The position numbers and the translations under genes are program-made. Below, one piece after another: positions 1 to 5,827 of a stretch of DNA of 5,827 nt. The DNA is taken from positions 1-5,827 of the forward strand of contig CAJXPH010000179.1 in assembly GCA_913057765.1 (NCBI GenBank). Direction: 5' to 3'. The notes under the pieces were generated by a model. That model was not told where the DNA came from, ran no database searches, and was given only the letters and a program-made list of their open reading frames with translations. Position 1 is the first letter of the stretch; every line of letters starts with the position of its first letter. The stretch comes from an uncultured Campylobacteraceae bacterium. Lineage in GTDB: Bacteria > Campylobacterota > Campylobacteria > Campylobacterales > Arcobacteraceae.

Positions 1-32
1 CTCGTGGGCTCGGAGATGTGTATAAGAGACAG
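1..32 (+). other. Nextera sequencing adapter (artefact)
   Basis: These bases match the Illumina Nextera read-2 transposase adapter, lacking only its first two bases. Positions 14-32 are the complete 19-bp Tn5 mosaic end AGATGTGTATAAGAGACAG, preceded by the N7-side tail CTCGTGGGCTCGG. The stretch is G+C-rich compared with the AT-rich DNA that begins at 33. It is library-preparation sequence and not part of the genome, and it truncates the gene at 33-529. Confidence 0.98.
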
Positions 33-529
33 ATATAGAATTTAAATGATAAATCGAAATTTTGTTTATCATTTTTAATAAATAATTCACAAACCATATC
101 TTCATAATCATTTAATAACAAATGTAATTGTTCTATTGAAAACATATTTTCATTTGTCAATAAACTATATTTATTACCATTTGATAAAAGATTTAAGATA
201 ATGAATATCTCTTTAAAAAGATGAACAGAACTCTCATTTATAATATTCTTCATTCTATCTTTTATATTTTTCAACAAATAGATTTTGTAGTTATAACTAT
301 TTTTAACAAATTCTTTTAAATCAGAAGGAAGAATTTGATTCTCCAAATATAGACCAATTACAAATTCTGTAATAGTCGTGTATTGGCTCTCAATTGTATT
401 AATAATTGAATTATCTATTTTTAACTCATAAACTTCTATTAAGTTTGTTACTTCAAAGCTATCATTATCTATAGGTAAAAGATTATCTGAATTTATATTT
501 TCAAGGAGTTCATTATCAATATTTAACAT
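33..529 (-). CDS. Hypothetical protein, 3'-truncated (partial)
   Basis: I do not recognise this protein. An open frame starts at ATG 529 (MLNIDNELLENINSDN...) and stays open for 165 codons plus two bases until the adapter begins at 32; the stop codon is missing. The start is supported by AAGG seven bases upstream, overlapping the stop of the adaptor gene, with only 9 nt between the two genes, so it is probably the fourth gene of the secretion operon. The visible part has no signal peptide and no clear membrane segment. It is rich in Asn, Ile, Leu, Lys and Glu and looks mainly alpha-helical, for example around residues 83-118 and 132-152, so it is probably cytosolic. There is one Cys, at residue 147. 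Base composition matches its neighbours. It could be the N-terminal part of a regulator or accessory factor for the exporter or its substrate, but nothing seen so far identifies a family. Translating past 33 would add only adapter-encoded residues. Confidence 0.8.
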
Positions 530-536
530 TATTAAG

Positions 537-540
537 CCTT
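537..540 (-). promoter_or_regulatory. Ribosome binding site of the partial gene
   Basis: Read on the minus strand, AAGG lies 7 nt before ATG 529 and overlaps the TAA stop of the upstream adaptor gene (TAAGG). This supports ATG 529 as the start and suggests translational coupling. The motif is short and the region AT-rich, so the support is moderate. Confidence 0.5.
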
Positions 541-1882
541 ATCTCTCATGTAATGCATTCTGTTTTGTTTTTAAAATTGGTTTTAGTATAAAATCTAAAA
601 TAGTTTTTTTACCAGTTTTAATATCAACAGAAGCGATCATCCCAGGAATAATTGGAAGTCTTTCTCCATTCTTTTCTAAGTAATTTTTTGTTGTTTTTAC
701 AACAACTTTATAATAACTTTTATCATCTTTTGATTCTTTATCTATAATACTATCTGCTGAGATTTCAACAATTTTTCCTTCTAACCCACCATAAATAGAA
801 AAATCGTATGCTGTGATTTTTACAATGGCCTCTTGTTTAGGATTAATAAAAGCAATATCTTTTGGATCAATTTTTGCTTCCACAAGTAAAATTTCACTAG
901 AAGGAACAATTTCAATTAAATCCATACCTGATCTAATAACTCCTCCAACTGTATTCATATTGATTTGTTTTATAATTCCATCCACGGGTGAATTTAAAAC
1001 TGTTTTTGATAATTTATCTTCTTCTGAAACAAGAATTGATTCATATTTTTTTATTTCTGTATTTATTTTTTGAAGTTCATTTAATACTTCAGATTTAAAT
1101 ATTTTTATTTTTTCATCTTTTCTATTTCTTGCTTCTTGGATAGCATACTTAAGCCTAGGGATAGATAACCTTGATGAACGTAATTCTCCATCAAGTTGAC
1201 TATATTCTTTTTTTAATTTTAATAAGTCGACATTAGATTTAGATCTTCTTGCAACTAATTTCGCAATCATATCTCTCTCTTCTGCAAGAATTTTTAAACT
1301 TCTACTTAACTGAAAACTTTTACTTTTTGTTTCAATTAATTCTTGTTTTTTTTGTTTATATTGTCCATCTAGAATTTCGACAGTACTTCTTAATTCTTCT
1401 ATTCTTTTTCGGAAAAGATTTTGATCATCATCTGCAAAAACCTTTGTATCCACTAAAACCTCTTTTGGGAAAACAAGTTTTGGAATTGGTTTTGAAATAT
1501 CTATTCTAGATTCTGCTTCTAATCTAATTTTTGTAACAAGCAAATGAAAATATGTTTTTTTATTTTCTTGGAGTGAAGCACGGAATCTTGTAGTATCAAT
1601 TTTCATCAAAGGTTGATTTATTTTTACTATTTGACCTTCACTTACTAAGATATCAGAAATAATACCACCATCTAAACTCTGGATAGTTTGTATTTTCTCA
1701 GAAGGTATTACTTTTCCTTCTCCACGTGCAAGTTCATCAATTAATGATATATAGGCCCAATAAATTGCAAAAGCAAAAAAAGTGATTATTAAAAAAAATA
1801 GAAGTAATGCTTTCCCATTTATTTTGGCATTTTCTTGTGCATAAAGTGTATTAACAAAACTTACGTCTTCTTCATTTCTCAT
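539..1882 (-). CDS. HlyD/LapC-type periplasmic adaptor of type I secretion
   Basis: Membrane-fusion protein linking the inner-membrane ABC exporter to the TolC channel across the periplasm. From ATG 1882 it is 447 residues, a usual size for the family. In order: a short cytosolic N-terminus; one transmembrane helix at about 24-48 (ALLLFFLIITFFAFAIYWAY); the first half of the lipoyl/barrel-sandwich domain at about 52-100 (GEGKVIPSEKIQTIQSLDGG, then EGQIVKINQPLMKID); a long charged coiled-coil hairpin at about 150-290; the second lipoyl half at about 293-330 (SPVDGIIKQINMNTVGG); a beta-barrel region to about 425 with the family-typical IIPGM motif; and a conserved-looking tail (TGKKTILDFILKPI) ending ALHER, so the C-terminus appears intact. 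I chose ATG 1882 because it follows the ABC stop by one base and has an AAGAGA five bases upstream. A TTG at 1927 would add 15 residues and overlap the ABC gene by 44 nt, and has no evident ribosome binding site. Resemblance to LapC is by sequence pattern, not by a database search. Confidence 0.93.
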   Translation of the reverse strand: MRNEEDVSFVNTLYAQENAKINGKALLLFFLIITFFAFAIYWAYISLIDELARGEGKVIPSEKIQTIQSLDGGIISDILVSEGQIVKINQPLMKIDTTRFRASLQENKKTYFHLLVTKIRLEAESRIDISKPIPKLVFPKEVLVDTKVFADDDQNLFRKRIEELRSTVEILDGQYKQKKQELIETKSKSFQLSRSLKILAEERDMIAKLVARRSKSNVDLLKLKKEYSQLDGELRSSRLSIPRLKYAIQEARNRKDEKIKIFKSEVLNELQKINTEIKKYESILVSEEDKLSKTVLNSPVDGIIKQINMNTVGGVIRSGMDLIEIVPSSEILLVEAKIDPKDIAFINPKQEAIVKITAYDFSIYGGLEGKIVEISADSIIDKESKDDKSYYKVVVKTTKNYLEKNGERLPIIPGMIASVDIKTGKKTILDFILKPILKTKQNALHER

Positions 1883-1883
1883 T

Positions 1884-4058
1884 TTAATCTCTTGATACTT
1901 TCTTTGCGATTTTTTGACTATTTGCAAATGAACTTATAATTTTAGCTTTCGGCCCATCTGCAATAATTTTTCCATCATCTATAACAATTAATCTATCTAC
2001 TATTGATAAAATTGATGGTCTATGAGTAATAACAACAACTGTTTTATCTTTTACGATATGAGCTAGCTTACTTTTAAATGCTTCTTCACTTAAATCATCC
2101 ATAGAGTTTGTGGGTTCATCTAAAATTAGAATATTAGGATTAGAGACAAGTGCTCGAGCTAAAGTAACTGATTGTCTCTCTCCTCCACTTAACCCTTCTC
2201 CTCTTTCTCCAACTTGTAAATCATATCCTGATTGATGCTTACCTAAAAACTCATGAACTCCAGAAATTTTTGAAGCTTTTAATATCTCAACATCAGTTGC
2301 AAATTGATCTCCAATAGTTATATTATCTTTAATCGTACCCATAAATAAAAATGGTTCTTGAGGAACATATCCTATAGACCGTCTTAAATCAACTGGATCA
2401 ATTTGTCTAAGTTCTGTATTATCGACTAAAATCGACCCTTCAGTTGGTTCGTAAAGATTCATTAAAAGTTTTGCAATTGTTGATTTACCAGAACCAATTT
2501 TCCCAATAATACCAACTTTTTCACCCTGTTTTATACTGAAGTTTATATCTTTTAATACACTAAAGTTTTGATCTTGATAAGAAAAAGATACGTTTTTGAA
2601 AACTATGTCTCCGTTCAAGTCTGGTCTACTTAAATAGTGTTGTTCCTCATTTCTCTCAACAGGCATATTCATAATTTCATCTATATTATTAAGTGATAAC
2701 ATTGTTCTATCTAATCTTATAATCATTCCAACAATTTGAGATACAGGAGCGATAACTCTACCATTTAAAATCATAGATGCAATAATTGCACCCATTGTCA
2801 CTTCACCTTCATTTGCCAAGAGTACACCTGCTGCAACAATTGCTATACTTGAAAACTGTGATATAAATCCTACAAAATACGTAACAATTTGAGATAAGTA
2901 GTGAGATTTATTTCCATAAAAAGAAGTTTGAGAAATAGATTTTTCCCAGTGAGTTCTCATTCTATTTTGAGCTCTTACACTTTTTATAATTTCTAATCCT
3001 GTAACAGCTTCAGTTAAAACTGTTTGTTTTACTTGATCCTCTTTTGCAGACTTAAGAATTGTTTCTTTTATTGGTCTTTGCATAAACCATGCGAAAGAAA
3101 TTGCAATGATAACTGTGACAATAGATACATATCCTAAAGGACCACCAATAAAAAATATTATAAATATAAATATAATTACAAAAGGAAAATCTACAAAAGC
3201 TGTAATAGTTGCTGTTGTAAAAAATTCTCTAACACTTTCAAAAGATTGAAGTCTACTTACAAACATACCAGTTGATGGAGGTTTAGCATTTAATTTTATA
3301 TTTAAAAGCTGATCGAAGATAAGACTTGACATACGTATGTCAGCACGCTTTCCAGCTTGTTCAATAAAATGTGCTCTTAATAATTTTAATATAAAATCAA
3401 ATATTAAAACTATTGCAATACCAGTAACTAATACCCATAAAGTATCTACTGCTTTATTTGGTAAAACCCTGTCATAAACATTCATAGTAAAAAGAGGAAC
3501 TGCGATTACAAATAGATTAATTACTATTGCAGCTAAAATTACAAGATAATAAATCTTCATATTTTTTTTCATTGTACTCCAAAACCATTTTTTGGCTTCG
3601 TATACTTTTACATCTTTTTGTACTCTATTTTCAAAATTATATGCAGGTTTTATAATAAGTAAGTTACCACTATATTCTTTTCTAAAGTCATTTAGTGAAA
3701 TTACAATTTCACCTAAACTAACATCTGGAAGGATAACTGTTATTTGATTTTTAATTAAGTCAACATTTAATACGACACAAGCTTTATTTGTATTGAATAA
3801 GGCAACTGCGGGGAGTGACATATTTTCAATATGTTCTATTTTTCTTTTTACCGGTTTTGCAATAAGCCCTATTCCTTTTGCAGACTTAATAAACATCTGG
3901 GGACTCATAATTGAACCATGTATTGCAAGGCCGGAAACTAAAGATTCTGCAGAGGCTACTCGTTTATGAAAATTTGATAAAAAAAGTAGAGACTCTAAAA
4001 GAGTATCTACTTCTCTATTTTCAACGATATTATCAAATTCGTTGTTTATATCTTCCAA
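1884..4058 (-). CDS. Type I secretion permease/ATPase, LapB/LssB-like ABC exporter
   Basis: Inner-membrane ABC exporter (724 residues) that would power one-step secretion of an unfolded protein through the HlyD and TolC partners encoded on either side. Residues about 17-140 form a C39-peptidase-like domain lacking the catalytic Cys and His, as in exporters that bind but do not cleave their substrate. Six likely membrane helices follow, at about 169-193, 205-226, 286-305, 308-326, 391-418 and 422-445. The nucleotide-binding domain (about 484-712) has all expected motifs: Walker A GKIGSGKST 519-527, Q-loop Gln567, signature LSGGE 623-627, Walker B ILILDE 643-648 with catalytic Glu648, D-loop SMDD 652-655 and switch His679. 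ATPase activity is therefore expected. The start is TTG 4058, with AGGA six bases upstream; the next in-frame Met (51) would cut into the C39-like domain. The gene lies 15 nt after the channel gene and 1 nt before the adaptor. The overall pattern fits the LapB-type adhesin exporters; the substrate is not in the window. Confidence 0.95.
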   Translation of the reverse strand: MEDINNEFDNIVENREVDTLLESLLFLSNFHKRVASAESLVSGLAIHGSIMSPQMFIKSAKGIGLIAKPVKRKIEHIENMSLPAVALFNTNKACVVLNVDLIKNQITVILPDVSLGEIVISLNDFRKEYSGNLLIIKPAYNFENRVQKDVKVYEAKKWFWSTMKKNMKIYYLVILAAIVINLFVIAVPLFTMNVYDRVLPNKAVDTLWVLVTGIAIVLIFDFILKLLRAHFIEQAGKRADIRMSSLIFDQLLNIKLNAKPPSTGMFVSRLQSFESVREFFTTATITAFVDFPFVIIFIFIIFFIGGPLGYVSIVTVIIAISFAWFMQRPIKETILKSAKEDQVKQTVLTEAVTGLEIIKSVRAQNRMRTHWEKSISQTSFYGNKSHYLSQIVTYFVGFISQFSSIAIVAAGVLLANEGEVTMGAIIASMILNGRVIAPVSQIVGMIIRLDRTMLSLNNIDEIMNMPVERNEEQHYLSRPDLNGDIVFKNVSFSYQDQNFSVLKDINFSIKQGEKVGIIGKIGSGKSTIAKLLMNLYEPTEGSILVDNTELRQIDPVDLRRSIGYVPQEPFLFMGTIKDNITIGDQFATDVEILKASKISGVHEFLGKHQSGYDLQVGERGEGLSGGERQSVTLARALVSNPNILILDEPTNSMDDLSEEAFKSKLAHIVKDKTVVVITHRPSILSIVDRLIVIDDGKIIADGPKAKIISSFANSQKIAKKVSRD
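1888..1893 (-). promoter_or_regulatory. Ribosome binding site deciding the adaptor start
   Basis: AAGAGA on the minus strand, 5 nt before ATG 1882, lies inside the last codons of the ABC gene. The alternative TTG at 1927 has no purine-rich motif in the 18 bases upstream, so this site favours ATG 1882. The match to AGGAGG is imperfect. Confidence 0.45.
1923..2609 (-). other. ABC nucleotide-binding domain (within the exporter gene)
   Basis: This covers residues about 484-712 of the exporter. Walker A, Q-loop, LSGGE signature, Walker B with its catalytic Glu, D-loop and switch His are all present in the right order and spacing, so the ATPase module appears intact. Boundaries are approximate. 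Confidence 0.93.
3639..4010 (-). other. Degenerate C39-peptidase-like domain (within the exporter gene)
   Basis: Residues about 17-140 of the exporter. In true C39 peptidases a catalytic Cys sits in the first helix and a His precedes a VVV-like strand. Here the corresponding first-helix segment (about LLESLLFLSNFHKRVASAES) has no Cys, and the strand reads ACVVLNVD with no His before it; the only Cys in the domain, Cys94, is in that strand. The domain is therefore expected to be non-proteolytic, probably a substrate-docking domain as in HlyB and LapB-type exporters. Boundaries are approximate. Confidence 0.8.
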
Positions 4059-4064
4059 GGATTA

Positions 4065-4068
4065 TCCT
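4065..4068 (-). promoter_or_regulatory. Ribosome binding site for the TTG-started exporter
   Basis: AGGA on the minus strand, spaced 6 nt (TAATCC) from TTG 4058, lies in the 15-nt gap after the channel gene's stop codon. It is the evidence for choosing the non-ATG start, since no in-frame ATG occurs before codon 51. Confidence 0.65.
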
Positions 4069-4073
4069 AAATA

Positions 4074-5720
4074 TTATTTAGTAATTTTTCTAATATAAGA
4101 CCCTGGGAAATCTGCATCAATTTTAGATTGAATAGTTTTAACTTCATCCATTGTAGTTATATTATAAATTACTACACTATTATAACCTCTTGCAGGTTCA
4201 ATTTTAATATTAGCTTCTTCAGAAAGAATATTTTTTGCTTTTTCTAAACTTTTTTCAGCCATTGCAACATCTTTATATGCAATTATATATAAAGCATATG
4301 TACCTTCTATATTTGCAGGAACAACAGGTGCAGTTTCGTCAGCTAACATAGATTGAATATCATCCGATGTTGTTTCTACTGGTTTAGCTGTTTCTTCCAT
4401 TACCGGTTTTGTTTCTGTACAAGTTTGAACATTCGCATTTACTACTGCTTCTTCTAATTCTCCTAATTTTGTAAAAATTTGGAAATATGCTGAATCTAAG
4501 TCATATTGAACATCAGTTAAATCTTGTTTTGCATTTGACAAGTCTCTTTCTATATTTAAAACATCAATAAAAGTTCTAGTTCCACCTTCAAATTGATCTT
4601 TATAAATTGATAAGATTTCTTCGTTATCTTTAATATATGACTCTAATTCAGATACTCTTTTTGCAGAATAAATGTAAGTGTTATATGAAGCCGTAGTTTC
4701 ATCAACAATTTCTGTTGTAACTGTATCAAGATTTTTTTGAGCTTCTTGTAAGAAAATTTTCTCTCTCATAGAAGATGTTTTATCTTTATTTCCATTAAAA
4801 ATATTATATGTTAACTCAATTTTCGCATTATACACTTGTGTATTTTCATCGTTACTAATTAAATCTTTATCGTAAATTCCTTGTGCTTTAAATTTAAGCG
4901 TAGGGTAAAAACTTGCATCTTTTTGATTTAAGATTGCTCTTTGTTCTTTGATATTTTCTACTTGTTCTAAGATAAGAGGATTTTTAACTAAAACATCATC
5001 AATTAATGCTTTTAAATTTGTTGGAACTCTTGAATCATTAATATTAGGTCTACAAGATTTTCCATCAGGAGCTATCCCTACATTTTTAGTAAAAGAACTT
5101 ACTGCTCTTAAATTGTTATTTGTATCTTCATACATACTATTTTTTGCATAATGAACTTTTGCATTAACTTGTGCTTTTTGTAACGATTCACCACTAATTT
5201 CTTCAGTTTCTTTAGCTGTTACTAAATAATCCTCATAAATTACTAAACTGTTTTTAGCAACATTTAGTCTATCTTTGTATTTAACAAGATTTAAATAAGA
5301 ATCAACACTATCATAAATAATATCATCTACTATACTTTCATTTAAGTATTTATTAGAGTTATATCTATATTGAGCTTCATCAATTTGACCACTTGTTAAT
5401 CCACCATCATAAATAAGTTGTTCAAAATCTAACTGTGCATTATATCCTTCACTATCAGATTCTGTTTTATTCCCTACATCAGGAGTTGTTTTTGTTCTTT
5501 TAGTTCCTACATAAGCTGTTAAGTCTAATTTTGGATAATATCCACCTTTTGCCTCATCGATATACAATTTATAAGCATCATTGTTTTGTATTGTAGCCAT
5601 GACCTTTGGATTACTTGTCATTGTGTGTTCTACAACTTCTTTAAGTGTATTACCCTGTAAATAAGATGCACTTATTAACAATATTGCCGGAAGACTCAGT
5701 TTTATTATACTTTTTTTCAT
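4074..5720 (-). CDS. TolC-family outer-membrane channel with C-terminal SPOR-like domain
   Basis: Outer-membrane and periplasmic duct of the type I secretion system, probably the functional counterpart of LapE/TolC. The 548-residue precursor starts with a signal peptide (MKKSIIKLSLPAILLISASY, cleavage probably near residue 23). The TolC core (about 24-427) shows the two internal repeats of the family: the first contains the FEQLIYDGG motif (99-107) and the second YNIFNGN (305-311), each followed by long helices, and FEGGTRTFIDVLNIERDL (377-394) is the typical final-helix motif. Beyond the core is a Pro/Glu/Thr-rich linker (about 428-473) and a compact domain (about 475-546) with a beta-alpha-beta-beta-alpha-beta pattern resembling SPOR. 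This makes the protein roughly 100 residues longer than a plain channel of this type. It has two Cys, at 223 and 434. The start is ATG 5720 with AGGGG six bases upstream. It is the first gene of the visible operon, 15 nt before the ABC exporter. The family call is firm; the exact ortholog is not. Confidence 0.93.
   Translation of the reverse strand: MKKSIIKLSLPAILLISASYLQGNTLKEVVEHTMTSNPKVMATIQNNDAYKLYIDEAKGGYYPKLDLTAYVGTKRTKTTPDVGNKTESDSEGYNAQLDFEQLIYDGGLTSGQIDEAQYRYNSNKYLNESIVDDIIYDSVDSYLNLVKYKDRLNVAKNSLVIYEDYLVTAKETEEISGESLQKAQVNAKVHYAKNSMYEDTNNNLRAVSSFTKNVGIAPDGKSCRPNINDSRVPTNLKALIDDVLVKNPLILEQVENIKEQRAILNQKDASFYPTLKFKAQGIYDKDLISNDENTQVYNAKIELTYNIFNGNKDKTSSMREKIFLQEAQKNLDTVTTEIVDETTASYNTYIYSAKRVSELESYIKDNEEILSIYKDQFEGGTRTFIDVLNIERDLSNAKQDLTDVQYDLDSAYFQIFTKLGELEEAVVNANVQTCTETKPVMEETAKPVETTSDDIQSMLADETAPVVPANIEGTYALYIIAYKDVAMAEKSLEKAKNILSEEANIKIEPARGYNSVVIYNITTMDEVKTIQSKIDADFPGSYIRKITK
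4083..4298 (-). other. Putative SPOR-like domain at the channel C-terminus
   Basis: Residues about 475-546: a strand (YALYIIAY), a helix (DVAMAEKSLEKAKNIL), two strands (NIKIEPA and NSVVIYNI), a helix (MDEVKTIQSKIDADF) and a last strand (SYIRKI). The length of about 72 residues and this order fit SPOR, a peptidoglycan-binding fold. TolC C-termini lie in the periplasm, so the location is compatible with wall binding. The consensus motif residues are weak, so the assignment rests on the pattern, not on a profile match. Confidence 0.5.
4302..4439 (-). other. Pro/Glu/Thr-rich linker of the channel protein
   Basis: Residues about 428-473 are rich in Pro, Thr, Glu, Val and Ala (for example ETKPVMEETAKPVETTSDD) and look disordered. 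The segment joins the end of the TolC core to the SPOR-like domain and could span periplasmic distance. It contains Cys434. Confidence 0.65.
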
Positions 5721-5809
5721 TTTAAACCCCTAATTTAGTAGAAAATAATTTTTTTAAGGAAAATACCTCATATTATTATTCTTAAATTTAACATATATAA
5801 CTTTAAGAT
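5721..5809 (-). promoter_or_regulatory. Operon leader, probable promoter region
   Basis: This is the 89-nt, extremely AT-rich stretch upstream of the channel gene. AGGGG at 5727-5731, six bases before ATG 5720, is the likely ribosome binding site. Several AT-rich hexamers (for example TATATA near 5794-5799, TAATAT near 5770-5775) could serve as a -10 box, but none pairs with a convincing -35, and Campylobacterota promoters often lack one. A 6-bp inverted repeat (CTTAAA/TTTAAG, 5781-5786 and 5802-5807) is present but could be chance. The true upstream end is lost at the adapter, so the promoter may lie outside the window. Confidence 0.3.
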
Positions 5810-5827
5810 CTGTCTCTTATACACATC
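5810..5827 (-). other. Nextera/Tn5 mosaic end adapter (artefact)
   Basis: CTGTCTCTTATACACATC is 18 of the 19 bases of the Tn5 mosaic end in reverse complement, inverted relative to the copy at 14-32. Too little remains to tell which Nextera adapter arm it is. It is library sequence, not genome. Confidence 0.97.

Noticed and set aside
530..538. Intrinsic terminators between the genes (gaps at 530-538, 1883 and 4059-4073)
   Set aside because: The gaps are 9, 1 and 15 nt and contain no G+C-rich hairpin followed by a T run, so read-through transcription is the simpler reading.
813..1509. Plus-strand open frames at 813-1073 and 1249-1509
   Set aside because: They lie antisense inside the adaptor gene and their proteins are low-complexity Phe/Ile/Leu-rich products of the opposite strand. 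The minus-strand frame explains the region fully.
3562..3569. Homopolymer tracts (T8 here, A8 at 1791-1798, T7 at the channel gene start) as phase-variation switches
   Set aside because: All frames are intact, the tracts are A runs in Lys/Asn codons or T runs in Phe codons as expected in an AT-rich genome, and there are no long G/C tracts of the kind used for phase variation in Campylobacterota.
4948..5151. Plus-strand open frame of 67 codons
   Set aside because: Antisense to the TolC-family core, with no recognisable domain; it is a shadow of the minus-strand gene.
5781..5807. Inverted repeat CTTAAA-15 nt-TTTAAG as an operator
   Set aside because: Six-base AT-only arms are expected by chance in such AT-rich sequence, and no known regulator site is matched. 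Comparison of leaders from related operons would be needed.
14..5827. Inverted 19/18-bp terminal repeats resembling the ends of a Tn5/IS50-type element
   Set aside because: The repeats are the engineered hyperactive Tn5 mosaic end used in Nextera libraries, one of them with the Illumina N7 tail. No transposase or resistance gene lies between them and they sit exactly at the contig ends.

Overview
This is a strongly AT-rich fragment carrying a type I secretion operon. All four genes lie on the minus strand, so transcription runs from high to low coordinates. The low G+C, the codon use and the style of the proteins (a LapB/LapC/LapE-like exporter set, Lys/Ile/Asn/Glu-rich) suggest a Campylobacterota bacterium, perhaps Arcobacteraceae. 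That placement is inference, because no phylogenetic marker gene is present.

Layout in transcription order. 5721-5809 is an 89-nt leader, followed by a TolC-family outer-membrane channel (4074-5720) whose C-terminus carries an extra linker and a SPOR-like domain. After 15 nt comes a type I secretion ABC permease/ATPase of the LapB/LssB class with a degenerate, non-catalytic C39 domain (1884-4058, TTG start). After 1 nt comes the HlyD/LapC-type membrane-fusion adaptor (539-1882, ATG start preferred over a TTG 45 nt upstream). After 9 nt comes the 5' part of an unrecognised, probably cytosolic gene (33-529), cut off by the end of the fragment. No terminator-like hairpin separates the genes, and the tight spacing argues for one polycistronic, partly translationally coupled mRNA.

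Together the first three genes encode a complete one-step exporter: inner-membrane ATPase, periplasmic adaptor and outer-membrane duct. The non-peptidase C39-like domain and the LapB/LapC-like sequences point to export of a large C-terminally signalled substrate such as an RTX or biofilm adhesin. No substrate gene, LapD or LapG is visible here.

Both ends are artificial. Bases 1-32 and 5810-5827 are Illumina Nextera (Tn5 mosaic end) adapter sequence in inverted orientation, so natural DNA spans only 33-5809. The window is otherwise an ordinary secretion operon. The points most worth following are the TolC-SPOR fusion and the truncated unknown gene.
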